The position numbers and the translations under genes are program-made. DNA of 64,000 bases from NCBI RefSeq assembly GCF_020911725.1, contig NZ_CP076620.1, positions 1,678,501-1,742,500 of the forward strand. The letters are read 5' to 3'. How positions within the stretch are numbered: position 1 is the first letter of the stretch; every line of letters begins with the position of its first letter. The notes under the pieces are model-generated. The model saw only the letters and a list, made by a program, of their open reading frames with translations, did not search any database and was not told the origin of the DNA. The stretch comes from Clostridium cadaveris. Its GTDB lineage: Bacteria > Bacillota > Clostridia > Clostridiales > Clostridiaceae. Below, in pieces: positions 32,001-40,828 of the stretch.

Positions 32001-32441
32001 ATGGCTATAACTATGGAATTTGAAGGGCTTCAAGACTTGATAAAGGCTGTAGAAAAAGTAGCAAGTGAAGAAGAAATAAATGTAGCAACTAGAAAAGCAC
32101 TAAAGAAGATATTGCCACTTGCAGAAGTTGAAAGTAAGAAAAATTACCCACGTTCTGATAATCCTAATAAAAGTGGACGAGCAGGAAGTCGAACTGGGCA
32201 ACATTCAGCAGATAATATTCCATCCAAAATTAAAAAACAGAATGGTAAATATATCGCAATTATTGGTTGGGAAAAAGGAGATACAAGTCCATATTTTTAT
32301 AATAAATTTTTGGAATGGGGTACTTCTAAAATAGATGCTAGACATATGTTTTTTAACACATATAAAAAGCAACGTAATAATTATGATGATATTTTTAAAG
32401 AAGAGTTTGAAAAATTACTTAAAGAGTTGGAGGAGGTGTAA
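32001..32441 (+). CDS. HK97 gp10-like tail completion protein
   Basis: 146 aa: it begins MAITMEFEGLQDLIKAVEKV, then NVATRKALKKILPLAEVESK and YFYNKFLEWGTSKIDARHMF. F.G...L......A..E...AL..A...........P.........G......Y....EFGTSK..A.PF is the HK97-gp10 family pattern. It helps join head and tail. It begins two bases after the previous stop. Confidence 0.85.
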   Translation: MAITMEFEGLQDLIKAVEKVASEEEINVATRKALKKILPLAEVESKKNYPRSDNPNKSGRAGSRTGQHSADNIPSKIKKQNGKYIAIIGWEKGDTSPYFYNKFLEWGTSKIDARHMFFNTYKKQRNNYDDIFKEEFEKLLKELEEV

Positions 32442-32445
32442 CTAT

Positions 32446-32781
32446 TTGGAAGACTTTATTTATAAGATTTTAGAAGGTTACAATACATACATAGATGAGT
32501 GGTATAACGATAGTTATGCTAACAAGACTATAGTAACTATAAACGAAATGAATTGGAGAGATACAGATTATGCAGATGATGAAAATTCTAGTGTAGAACA
32601 TAATTACCAAATCGACGTTTGGGGTAAAGACAATGAAGAAGTAAAAAGAATAAGCAAAGAAGTATATAAAATTCTTAAAGAAAATGAATTTGAATTTGAA
32701 GATGGAGCAACATTAAATGAAGCTGATACAAGAATTTATAGAAAAGCTTTAAGAGTTAATTATACCGAATATATAAAATAG
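32446..32781 (+). CDS. Tail terminator/completion protein (neck gene)
   Basis: 111 aa from TTG 32446, with GGAGGAGGTG directly upstream at the end of the preceding gene. It starts MEDFIYKILEGYNTYIDEWY, continues with YQIDVWGKDNEEVKRISKEVY, and ends RKALRVNYTEYIK. The Y.IDVW....EE....... V...L...G pattern matches DUF3168/minor tail proteins that cap the tail tube. The longer upstream frame is not needed. Confidence 0.75.
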   Translation: MEDFIYKILEGYNTYIDEWYNDSYANKTIVTINEMNWRDTDYADDENSSVEHNYQIDVWGKDNEEVKRISKEVYKILKENEFEFEDGATLNEADTRIYRKALRVNYTEYIK

Positions 32782-32800
32782 AAAAGGAGAGATGAATAAT

Positions 32801-33412
32801 ATGGCACAAAGAAAAGGATTTAAAGATGTATATGTAGCAGAGGTAGATTATAATCCATTGACAGACACTTATACAGCTAAAAAACCAGTTATGCTTTTTA
32901 ACGCAAAAAGTGGAAAGACTAAAATAAAATATCAAATATCTGACGAATACGCAGATGATAAATTAATTTCTAGAGATAAGGAATTTCAGAATGGAGAAAT
33001 TGAAATTGAAGGGGTAAACATAACTCCTGAAAAATTAGAATTGATTTATGGACATAAGGTTGTAGAAGGGATGAGTATTACAAGAGAAGATGACCCAGTC
33101 AAATATGTAGCTGTAGGCTTTAGAAGTAAAAATTCAGATGGAACATATCATTTTTTTTGGTATTACCTTGTTAATTTTAATGGGGACGAAGAATTAGATT
33201 TTGAAACTATTGCAGAGAAATCTAAAAAGCAAACTATAAAATTAAAAGGGGAAATACTTGCAAGACCAGACGGTAATATTGGTGTCGATATAGATGAAAG
33301 TGCCTTAACAGGTGGTAACACTAAAGCTAAAGCATTACTAGAAAAAGACCAATCTACACAAATTATAAAATGGTTTACTGCAGTTCCAGAACCATTAACG
33401 GCTACTATATAA
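32801..33412 (+). CDS. Major tail (tube) protein, phi13 family
   Basis: 203 aa from ATG 32801 (AAGGAG 11 bases upstream; ATG 32792 is too close to it). Blocks MAQRKGFKDVYVAEVDYN, YTAKKPVMLFNAKS, FQNGEIEIEGVNITPEKL and KYVAVGFRSKNSDGTYHFFWYYLV fit the phi13-type major tail protein. It polymerises into the tail tube. A small GGGGAC...GTTCCCC hairpin follows the stop. Confidence 0.88.
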   Translation: MAQRKGFKDVYVAEVDYNPLTDTYTAKKPVMLFNAKSGKTKIKYQISDEYADDKLISRDKEFQNGEIEIEGVNITPEKLELIYGHKVVEGMSITREDDPVKYVAVGFRSKNSDGTYHFFWYYLVNFNGDEELDFETIAEKSKKQTIKLKGEILARPDGNIGVDIDESALTGGNTKAKALLEKDQSTQIIKWFTAVPEPLTATI

Positions 33413-33464
33413 TAACAGGGGACATGTTCCCCTTCTCAAAAAAGAAAAGAAAGGATGATAATAA

Positions 33465-33770
33465 ATGAAAATAACTATAAATAATAAAGAATATAAGAGT
33501 GTAAAAATGACAAGAAAATATTATAAAATTTATATGGAAGCATTTAAGCAGCTAGAAAATAAAGAGATGTATGAGGATGACGACTTGGATTTGATGATTA
33601 AAATTCTAGTAAAATTATACGATAATAATTTCACAGAAGACGATATAAATAATGAGTTGTCCGTTTATGAGATAGTTTACAATTTCATGATGTTACAAGA
33701 AAATGAACTATTAGAATTAAACAAAAAGATTGAGAAAGCACAAAAGGCTTTTCAAAAGAGCAAGCAATAG
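33465..33770 (+). CDS. Tail assembly chaperone (gpG-like)
   Basis: 101 aa: MKITINNKEYKSVKMTRKYY, then DLDLMIKILVKLYDNNFTED and YEIVYNFMMLQENELLELNK. The size and position between tube protein and tape measure are those of gpG-type chaperones. GAAAGGATGATAATAA precedes the ATG. Its last 12 codons overlap an open -1 frame that leads into the next gene. Confidence 0.8.
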   Translation: MKITINNKEYKSVKMTRKYYKIYMEAFKQLENKEMYEDDDLDLMIKILVKLYDNNFTEDDINNELSVYEIVYNFMMLQENELLELNKKIEKAQKAFQKSKQ

Positions 33771-34321
33771 ATTTATTTGTTACTTGCTCTAATAAAAAAA
33801 TATATATGAATGATATAACTTGTAAAAGATATAAAGACTATTTGAAAGTACATGAGAAATTAAATAGAATACTTACTATAGAATATATAGATTATATATA
33901 TAAAATACTTACTATTTTCTTTAATATTAGTGTTAAAGCTTTAGATAAAATTGAAGTAAGTAAGATATATGAAATATATTATACTATTGCTTTATATATA
34001 GAAGATATTAATAAAAATATTAATGAACTAGGAAATAAAGAAAATGAACAAGTTGAAAAGGTAGAGTATAAAGGCAGTATATTCGATGAAGACGATAGAG
34101 AAAATGAAGATGAATTTGATAGAGAAATAGAAGAAGAAAATAGGTATACATATTATTTAGAATCTTTAAATTACATATTTAAGTATGCAGTAACTTCTTG
34201 TAAGACTTCTATAAAAGAATGTCTAGATATGAATATAACTGACTTAGTAGAATATATAAGTTTTGATATAAAGTATAATGAAGAACATAAAGACAATAAA
34301 GAAAATATTGAGGTTGATTAA
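33734..34321 (+). CDS. Tail assembly chaperone extension (gpT-like), probably made by -1 frameshift
   Basis: The -1 frame is open from 33734 (just after a TGA at 33731) to 34321: it reads ESTKGFSKEQAIDLFVTCSNK before the internal ATG at 33806, which has no ribosome binding site. KEQAIDLFVTCSN resembles the start of gpT parts in clostridial phages. A -1 shift between 33734 and 33770 would give a gpGT fusion. CAAAAGG and CAAAAGA, where a Lys tRNA can slip from AAG to AAA, are candidate sites. The rest is an acidic helical domain (NELGNKENEQVEKVEYKG). gpGT binds the tape measure and recruits the tube protein. Confidence 0.7.
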   Translation, partial: ESTKGFSKEQAIDLFVTCSNKKIYMNDITCKRYKDYLKVHEKLNRILTIEYIDYIYKILTIFFNISVKALDKIEVSKIYEIYYTIALYIEDINKNINELGNKENEQVEKVEYKGSIFDEDDRENEDEFDREIEEENRYTYYLESLNYIFKYAVTSCKTSIKECLDMNITDLVEYISFDIKYNEEHKDNKENIEVD

Positions 34322-34326
34322 TTTGT

Positions 34327-34374
34327 GTAGAAAAGCAAGTTAATCAACCATTTTTTTTAGCTTGTTTTTCTATG
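34327..34374 (+). terminator. Hairpin with T run before the tape measure gene
   Basis: TAGAAAAGCAAG pairs with GCTTGTTTTTCTA, with an internal T8 in the loop. It is another terminator-like structure inside the structural operon. Confidence 0.5.
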
Positions 34375-34403
34375 TAAATTAATAATAGAAAGGAGAAATT
34401 TTA

Positions 34404-36977
34404 ATGGCAAATATTAAAGTTGGAGCTAATACTGGTGATTTTCAAAAGCAAATGAAAGCAATGGTTACACAACTAAAAGAAGTTAACTCTGAGTTTACTC
34501 TTAGTGCAACTAAAGCTAAACTTTACGGTAGTGAACAAGATAAATTAAAAATTAAACAGCAAGAATTGACTTCTAAAGTTAAATTACAAAATGAACAGAT
34601 TAAACTGCAAAGTAATTATACAAAAAAATTAACAGATGATTTAGTTAAGAATAGAAGTAAAAATATGGAACTTCATGACTCTATAGATAAAGTTAATTCT
34701 AAATTACAAGAATCTATAAAGACTACAGGTAAGAATTCTGATGAAACTAAAGCTTTAGAGAAAGAATTAGACGGACTTAAAAAACAATTAAATGGGAATG
34801 AAAAACAATTTGATACAACTAATAATAAACTAGATACTAATAAAACTAAACTTAATAATATGAAAACTGCATTAATGGAAAATGAGAAAGCTCTTAAAGA
34901 TGTAAATAAAGCATTAAGCACAGTTAAACTAGATGAATTTGCTAAAAAAACAGATAATATTGTAAGTAAATTAAAACCATTTGCTATTGGAATAGCAGGA
35001 GCAGGAGTTGCAAGTGGTAAAATGGCGATGGATTTTGAGGACTCTATGGCAAAAGTATTTACTATTGCAGATAAGACAGAAGTAAGTTATGACGATATGA
35101 AAAAAGCTATTATGGATTTATCGAATCAAACTGGAATTAGTGCTAAAGATATAGCTAATAACGTCTATGATGCTATTAGTGCGGGTCAAAAGACTGGTGA
35201 TGCAGTTAATTTTGTTACAGATTCAACTAAATTAGCAAAAGCGGGATTTGCAGAAGCGGGACAATCATTAGACTTATTGACCACAATTTTAAATGGATAT
35301 AAATTAAAAGCAGAAGATGCTACAAAAGTAAGTGATATTTTAATAACAACTCAAAATCTAGGTAAGGTAACAGTTGGAGAATTATCTGAGTCTATGGGTA
35401 AGATAATTAAAACAGCTGACGTTTCTTCAGTATCGTTAGAACAAGTTGCATCGGGTTATGCGTTAATGACGTCAAACGGTATAAAATCAGCTGAAACTAC
35501 AACGTACATGAGTTCCATGCTAAATGAAATGAGTAAAAGTGGAACAGTAGCAAGTAAAGCTTTAAAAAATGCTACAGGAAAGACATTTCAACAACTTACA
35601 AAAGAAGGTAAAACACTTGGAGATATTTTAAACACCATGAGTGGTGCAGCTAAGAAAAATGGTAAGTCTTTAGCAGACATGTTTGGAAGTGCTGAAGCAG
35701 GAAAAGCTGCTTTAATTTTAGCTGAAAATGGTGGGAAAGATTTTAATGGAATGTTAGAGCAAATGAATAAATCAGCAGGAGCAACTACAACTGCATTTGA
35801 TATAGTAAATGACACAACAGGCAATAAAATGAAAGTTGCTTTTAATAAAGGGACAAATGCTGTTAGGGGTTTAGGTGATATACTCTTGCCAATTGCTGCT
35901 ATGGGATTTGATGCAATCTCTAAAGTTACTGATGCATTTAATGGATTAAGTGACTCGCAGAAAAAGTTTATAGTTGGGGCAGGAGGTCTTGTTGTAGGAA
36001 CTACAATTGGCTTAAGTGGAATAAGTAAATTAAGCAAAGGCATAAGTACAACTATAGATGGATTTACTAAATTTAAAGAAATTGGTGGAAAAGCAATTAC
36101 AACAATTGGAGATTTAGGAAGCAAAGCTATAGATGGAGCTAAACATGTAGGTAAATTTGCATTAACGTGTGGTAAAACACTTGTTAATGGGGTTGTAGGT
36201 GGAGCAAAAGCTATAGGGAATATGACTTTAAGTTTAGGGAAAATGACTATAGAATTTATAAAAAGCACTATAGAAATAGGAAAGAATGTTATTGTTTGGA
36301 CGGCACATAAGGCGGCAACAATAGCTAGTACAATAGCGACTAAAGCGATGGAGTTAGCACAAGTAGCACTTAATTTTGTTATGAGCTTAAATCCCATAGC
36401 TAAAGTAGTAATAATAATAGGTGCTTTAGCAGCAGCTTTTGTTACGGCTTATAATAAATGCGATTGGTTTAGAGAAAAGGTAGACAACTCTATGCAAAAA
36501 ATAAAAAATTCAATGCAAAGTCTTAAAGATAAATGGGATTATGTTATGGAGAAAATTTCAAGTGCGTGGGAGTGGGTTAAAAGCAAATTTAAGTTACCAC
36601 ACTTTAATATAACTGGTAGTTTTAGCTTAAATCCTCCTAGTATACCCAAAGTTGCTGTAGATTGGTATTGGAGGGGTGGTATTATAGATGAACCTACGAT
36701 ATTAGGCAATATTGGAGTTGGTGATAAATTTGAAGGAATGGGAAGAAATGCTGAAGCAATAGTCCCATTAGATTCTATGTATAGAAATATAGATGCAATT
36801 GTTAATAAAAGAGTTAAACAATCACAACAAGTTATATATGTATTAGTAGATAATACAATAGACATAAATGGGAAAGCGATAAAAGCCTTAAGTAAAGAAA
36901 CATTAAGTAAAATAAAGCAAGGAATAAATAAAGAACAACAAAACAATTTGATAGGAAGGGGTGTAGCAATTGCTTAA
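34404..36977 (+). CDS. Tail tape measure protein, TP901 family
   Basis: 857 aa. Residues 1-180 are a long Lys/Glu/Gln coiled coil. About 190-450 is the TP901 core (MAMDFEDSMAKVFTIADKTE, GISAKDIANNVYDAISAGQK, ATGKTFQQLTKEGKTLGDIL). About 500-680 has Gly/Ala-rich hydrophobic segments that can insert in membrane. The C-terminus carries DEPTILGNIGVGDKFEGMGR followed by AEAIVPLDSM, a block common to these proteins. Length sets tail length; about 1.5 angstrom per residue would imply a tail of roughly 130 nm, an inference. AGAAAGGAG precedes the ATG. Confidence 0.92.
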   Translation: MANIKVGANTGDFQKQMKAMVTQLKEVNSEFTLSATKAKLYGSEQDKLKIKQQELTSKVKLQNEQIKLQSNYTKKLTDDLVKNRSKNMELHDSIDKVNSKLQESIKTTGKNSDETKALEKELDGLKKQLNGNEKQFDTTNNKLDTNKTKLNNMKTALMENEKALKDVNKALSTVKLDEFAKKTDNIVSKLKPFAIGIAGAGVASGKMAMDFEDSMAKVFTIADKTEVSYDDMKKAIMDLSNQTGISAKDIANNVYDAISAGQKTGDAVNFVTDSTKLAKAGFAEAGQSLDLLTTILNGYKLKAEDATKVSDILITTQNLGKVTVGELSESMGKIIKTADVSSVSLEQVASGYALMTSNGIKSAETTTYMSSMLNEMSKSGTVASKALKNATGKTFQQLTKEGKTLGDILNTMSGAAKKNGKSLADMFGSAEAGKAALILAENGGKDFNGMLEQMNKSAGATTTAFDIVNDTTGNKMKVAFNKGTNAVRGLGDILLPIAAMGFDAISKVTDAFNGLSDSQKKFIVGAGGLVVGTTIGLSGISKLSKGISTTIDGFTKFKEIGGKAITTIGDLGSKAIDGAKHVGKFALTCGKTLVNGVVGGAKAIGNMTLSLGKMTIEFIKSTIEIGKNVIVWTAHKAATIASTIATKAMELAQVALNFVMSLNPIAKVVIIIGALAAAFVTAYNKCDWFREKVDNSMQKIKNSMQSLKDKWDYVMEKISSAWEWVKSKFKLPHFNITGSFSLNPPSIPKVAVDWYWRGGIIDEPTILGNIGVGDKFEGMGRNAEAIVPLDSMYRNIDAIVNKRVKQSQQVIYVLVDNTIDINGKAIKALSKETLSKIKQGINKEQQNNLIGRGVAIA

Positions 36978-37731
36978 ATTTAATGAAACTAAATTTTCTA
37001 CGATAAGATTTAACGGTATAGATTCTAAATTTAAAAATATATTTGTTGCTGAAAAAATCTCCATTCCATTTGCACAAAAAAAGATAAAGTCGGTTCCTGT
37101 CATTGGTAGAAATGGTAATCTTACTATAGATGACAATACTTATGAAGATGTAGAAATACATATTAAATTTTATATATATGGTGATGAAATTATAGCTAAA
37201 AATTCAAACACTATAAGAAATTGGCTTACTAATATAGAAGATAATAAGTTATTGTTACCTCAAGGGACTAAGGAAAATGTAGGTGTTTATTTTAGAGTTA
37301 AATATGTTAAAATAGAAAATTTAGAGAGAGCAAATAAGATTAATAAAAGACTATTTAAATTTGGTGCAACTTTTGTATGCGAACCATTTCAGTACATAAG
37401 TACAGGTATAAGTCTAGACATGGCTCATATAAATGGGAAAAGCTATACGTGGAATAGTACTAATGTTATACCTTCAACACCGCTTTTTAAAATTAAAGGT
37501 GAAGGACTTATAACATTAACTGTAAACGAAAAAGAAGTTGTAGTGGATGTGGGGCAATCTTGCATAATAGATACTAAAAGAAGGATTTGTTATAAAAACG
37601 ATGGAACATTTAGAAACACGAAAATGAAAGGTGATTATGAAAATTTATATTTTAAAAATGGCGAAAACATAATTACATGGAACGGAAATATAAAAGAATT
37701 AGATATTCAAGATGATGAAATAGTATGTTAA
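36970..37731 (+). CDS. Distal tail protein (Dit)
   Basis: 253 aa from TTG 36970, with AAGGGGTG upstream and overlapping the tape measure stop. FNETKFSTIRFNGIDSKFKN, IPFAQKKIKSVPVIGRNGNL and DVEIHIKFYIYGDEI match the N-terminal ring domain of siphovirus tail-component (Dit) proteins. The C-terminal part, from CEPFQYISTGISLDMA to NIKELDIQDDEIVC, is the galectin-like domain area. Dit is the hub of the baseplate. Confidence 0.85.
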   Translation: MLKFNETKFSTIRFNGIDSKFKNIFVAEKISIPFAQKKIKSVPVIGRNGNLTIDDNTYEDVEIHIKFYIYGDEIIAKNSNTIRNWLTNIEDNKLLLPQGTKENVGVYFRVKYVKIENLERANKINKRLFKFGATFVCEPFQYISTGISLDMAHINGKSYTWNSTNVIPSTPLFKIKGEGLITLTVNEKEVVVDVGQSCIIDTKRRICYKNDGTFRNTKMKGDYENLYFKNGENIITWNGNIKELDIQDDEIVC

Positions 37732-37758
37732 GGGGCAGATTTATTCTGCTCCTTTTTT
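37730..37758 (+). terminator. Strong terminator between Dit and Tal genes
   Basis: AAGGGGCAGA pairs with TCTGCTCCTT, followed by TTTT. The next gene begins 17 bases later, so any transcript of Tal needs read-through or a separate start. Confidence 0.8.
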
Positions 37759-37774
37759 AATAGGAGGTTTTATA

Positions 37775-39721
37775 ATGATAGAAATATATGATGTAGGAAA
37801 TACAAACTACGATTGGAATGGTGATATTACAATAGATAGTATTGTGGAAGAATGTAAAATAACATGTGAAGATATAAATTCTATTCCTGTGTTGACTTTA
37901 GAAGCGTTAGTGGATGATTCTACAGAATATAAAAGTGCATATGTTGAAGAAATGGCAGTAATTAAATGTAAAGCACCATGGTCTAAAGAAAAACAATTAT
38001 TTAGAATAAGTAAAATAGAAAAAGATTTAGATAGTATTATTGCGACAGCTTATCCAATTTTCTTCGATTCTGTAAAAACTTATGTAAAAGATATGAAAAA
38101 CGAAGATGTAATGATAGTTGACACAGGAGATTGTAACGGTCAACAAGCACTAGATAAGATTTTAGCTAATACTAAATATAAGGGACATTCTAATATATCT
38201 AAAGTAAGAAGGGCAAGATACGATAAGAAGAATATTGTACAAGCATTAAATGGGGATATAGACAACTCTTTTACTAGAGTTTGGGGAGGAGAAATCTACC
38301 TTAATAATTATGATATATATATTAATGAAAGCATTGGACATGACAACGGTGTTACTATAGAGTACGCTAAGAATCTAACTGGCTTGCATGAAGAAGTGGA
38401 CATGAGTGGTGTCGTAACAAGAATTATACCTATTGGGTTTAACGGATTAAGATTAGAGGGTAAAACTCCTTGGATAGATTCTGAGAATATAAATAAATAT
38501 TATGATATTTTTGAAAAAGAAATTGTATTCGAAGATATTAAAGTTAAGGATGAAAATGATGAAGAAGGATTTAATACAATAGAAGAAGCAAGAGCAGAAT
38601 TAATAAGACGTGCTAAATTAATGTTTACAGAAGAACATATAGACGTTCCTTTAGTTGCACTAAACATAGAATTTGTAGACTTATCTAAAACATTAGAATA
38701 TAAAGATGTACCTATATTAGAAGAAATTCATCAAGGTGACATAGTTAGAGCAAGACATAGTAAACTAGGCGTAGATACGAATATAAGATGTATCGGTTAT
38801 GATTACAATGTTGTAACAGAATCTTATAACAGTTTAAAACTAGGACAAGCTACATACGATTATTTCAAAAATGAAAATGATAAGTGGAATAATATGAATA
38901 ATAGAATAGATAACATTTTAAATGATGTAGATGGTAAGTTTGATAATATTTCAGACAAAGATGGAAATCTATTAGCTGAAAAAGTTAAGGGATTCTTAGA
39001 TGCAGCTAAGACCAAACTTAAAGCACAAAGACAAATAGGACAATTGCAAGACCAACGAGCATTTATATGGGAAGATTTAGACCCTAATAGTCTTTCTTAT
39101 GGTTGTATGGTTGGGGGAAGTGCAGGTATACAAATAAGCCAACAACGTACCCCAGACGGTAGAGATTGGGATTTTACAAGTGCCTTTACAGCCGAGGGAA
39201 TTATTGCAGATAAGATAGTTGGTAATTTGTTTAGTAGTAAAGATGGCAGTACAACCATAAATATGAACAACGGTGAATTTAAAAGTAAACAACCTGACGG
39301 TTCTATGGTTATAATAAGTCCTAAAGATGGATTTTACAATAAATTCGGTGGAAGTAAAAGAGAGTATCATCATTTAAGCTATGATACCGATATAACGGCT
39401 TATACTGACGAAAGAAGCATGTTTGAAACAAGTGTTAAATTACCTGATGAGTTTAAAGGCAAGGATTTCCAAATAAATTTAAATTTTAAAAATATAAGTT
39501 CTGCGACAGATAATCCTATCTTTATAACACACAATCAAGTTGTTTATTATAAAGATAAAAATATCTTAGATGGAACATTTAATGTTCGTGGACAACTATA
39601 TGCTAATGGGGTTTATTATAAAAATCTAGCTGGTGTAGGAGAAGAATTGCAATTAGCATATATCTTAAAGCAAGAAAGTATAAAGTTAGAAATTACTATA
39701 CATGTTAATGTAACAGCATAA
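37775..39721 (+). CDS. Tail-associated protein (Tal / prophage endopeptidase tail)
   Basis: 648 aa. The N-terminal half is the conserved gp27-like hub of Tal proteins (MIEIYDVGNTNYDWNGDITI, then ATAYPIFFDSVKTYV, VTRIIPIGFNG, PILEEIHQGDIVRARHSKLG). Residues about 380-430 are a coiled coil (NNMNNRIDNILNDVDGKFDN). The C-terminal part has beta-rich adhesion or spike sequence (DRAFIWEDLDPNSLSYG-like block around 430, ending LEITIHVNVTA). It would contact the host and cap the tail. I see no clear cell-wall hydrolase motif in it. Confidence 0.85.
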   Translation: MIEIYDVGNTNYDWNGDITIDSIVEECKITCEDINSIPVLTLEALVDDSTEYKSAYVEEMAVIKCKAPWSKEKQLFRISKIEKDLDSIIATAYPIFFDSVKTYVKDMKNEDVMIVDTGDCNGQQALDKILANTKYKGHSNISKVRRARYDKKNIVQALNGDIDNSFTRVWGGEIYLNNYDIYINESIGHDNGVTIEYAKNLTGLHEEVDMSGVVTRIIPIGFNGLRLEGKTPWIDSENINKYYDIFEKEIVFEDIKVKDENDEEGFNTIEEARAELIRRAKLMFTEEHIDVPLVALNIEFVDLSKTLEYKDVPILEEIHQGDIVRARHSKLGVDTNIRCIGYDYNVVTESYNSLKLGQATYDYFKNENDKWNNMNNRIDNILNDVDGKFDNISDKDGNLLAEKVKGFLDAAKTKLKAQRQIGQLQDQRAFIWEDLDPNSLSYGCMVGGSAGIQISQQRTPDGRDWDFTSAFTAEGIIADKIVGNLFSSKDGSTTINMNNGEFKSKQPDGSMVIISPKDGFYNKFGGSKREYHHLSYDTDITAYTDERSMFETSVKLPDEFKGKDFQINLNFKNISSATDNPIFITHNQVVYYKDKNILDGTFNVRGQLYANGVYYKNLAGVGEELQLAYILKQESIKLEITIHVNVTA

Positions 39722-39733
39722 GGAGGTGATTAT

Positions 39734-40552
39734 ATGGTTAAGACTTTTTTGTTAAATATTAAAAGTGCTGATTGGACTAAAAGAAGTGATAATACTTATG
39801 TATTTATAAAAAGTTTAAATGTATATAGTAGTAATGTAGGTGTTCATTGTTATGATGAAACAGGGAATAATATTAATGTTGGTGTAAAAATAGAACACAC
39901 AGGAAAAGTTACTTTCACTTATGACAAGGCTGAAGCAGTAGATGTAATGTTTTTTATTCCTGAAACTGTTGAAGAAGTAAAAGAAAATATATTAAATGGT
40001 AATTATCCTACATCAACCTATTTAAATGAAGATAAAGGTTGGATAGAACAAGCTTATAAAAATGAAAAGGGAATCCCTATAGTTGTTGATAGAACTGAAA
40101 CTCATACCATAAGTCCTATAAATTCAGCAGTACAACTAACTGAAATTCCTGATAAATACTATGGAATTAAATTAAAATCTAAGGATGGAATAAATCTAAA
40201 AAGAGTTTACAAACTTGATGAAATAACGTCTAATTTAAATGCTTATTACATAGGTGAAAATAATATGATATATTGTTCTACTAACTTAATAGGTAAATTA
40301 GTAGAAGTTTCCTATAAAGGTATGGGTAAAACTATAATAAATTGTAATATGATATATTATAGAGATGCTATAAATGGAACACCTATAATTTTAGAAGATT
40401 TAATAGATAGTGGTTATAAAGCAATAGATGCATTGGCTACAGTGGGAAATGCATCTATTATTTTAGAAGATTTAAAACGAACCATTGAAGAAGCAAAAAA
40501 GCTAGAAATAAAACCTATAGAAAAAAGTTTTATAGATAGTTTGACTTTTTAA
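39734..40552 (+). CDS. Baseplate/tail fibre-type protein, last structural gene
   Basis: 272 aa: MVKTFLLNIKSADWTKRSDN, a beta-rich N-terminal domain (VKIEHTGKVTFTYDKAEAVD), a middle segment with GIPIVVDRTETHTISPINSA, and a helical end (NASIILEDLKRTIEEAKKLE). AAGGAGGTG precedes ATG 39734, 12 bases after Tal. Position at the end of the tail genes suggests a receptor-binding or baseplate accessory role. No amidase, lysozyme or CHAP motif is visible, so it is not an endolysin. Confidence 0.6.
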   Translation: MVKTFLLNIKSADWTKRSDNTYVFIKSLNVYSSNVGVHCYDETGNNINVGVKIEHTGKVTFTYDKAEAVDVMFFIPETVEEVKENILNGNYPTSTYLNEDKGWIEQAYKNEKGIPIVVDRTETHTISPINSAVQLTEIPDKYYGIKLKSKDGINLKRVYKLDEITSNLNAYYIGENNMIYCSTNLIGKLVEVSYKGMGKTIINCNMIYYRDAINGTPIILEDLIDSGYKAIDALATVGNASIILEDLKRTIEEAKKLEIKPIEKSFIDSLTF

Positions 40553-40740
40553 AACATCGTTTCTGTTAAAATTTAAGAAAAAAGTTTTAGTTTAATCTAG
40601 CATTTATACATTGATGACAGTGAAAATTGTTAATAAAAATATAAACAAAATAGACATATATATTAATGTAGAGATTTTTGCAAATTCATGTTTGGATTTT
40701 TTAAAATACATAATAAACACCTCAATAAAAATTATAGACA

Positions 40741-40778
40741 AGGGTAACTGTTTTTATACGGCTACCCTAATTTTTTTC
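40741..40778 (+). terminator. Terminator at the end of the structural operon
   Basis: AGGGTAAC and GCTACCCT pair with one mismatch, followed by AATTTTTTT. Confidence 0.75.
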
Positions 40779-40789
40779 AATATCAGATA

Positions 40790-40798
40790 TGGTATAAT
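40790..40798 (+). promoter_or_regulatory. Integrase promoter, extended -10
   Basis: TGGTATAAT gives an extended -10 with TATAAT at 40793-40798, 30 bases before the integrase start and just after the operon terminator. The -35 is poor. This lets integrase be expressed separately from the late genes. Confidence 0.55.
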
Positions 40799-40828
40799 AA
40801 ATAGATAGTTGGTACGGAGGAGAATAAA

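Noticed and set aside
32119-32334. 71-codon frame within the gp10-like gene, and the upstream extension of the next gene from 32335
   Set aside because: Both overlap a clear tail completion gene in another frame; a strong ribosome binding site places the next start at TTG 32446.
35588-36397. 269-codon minus-strand frame inside the tape measure gene
   Set aside because: It is antisense to a clear tape measure protein; the Gly/Ala/Lys-rich coding bias of that gene keeps the opposite frame open.
40611-40808. 65-codon frame between the last structural gene and the integrase
   Set aside because: No ribosome binding site; it runs through the operon terminator and the integrase promoter.
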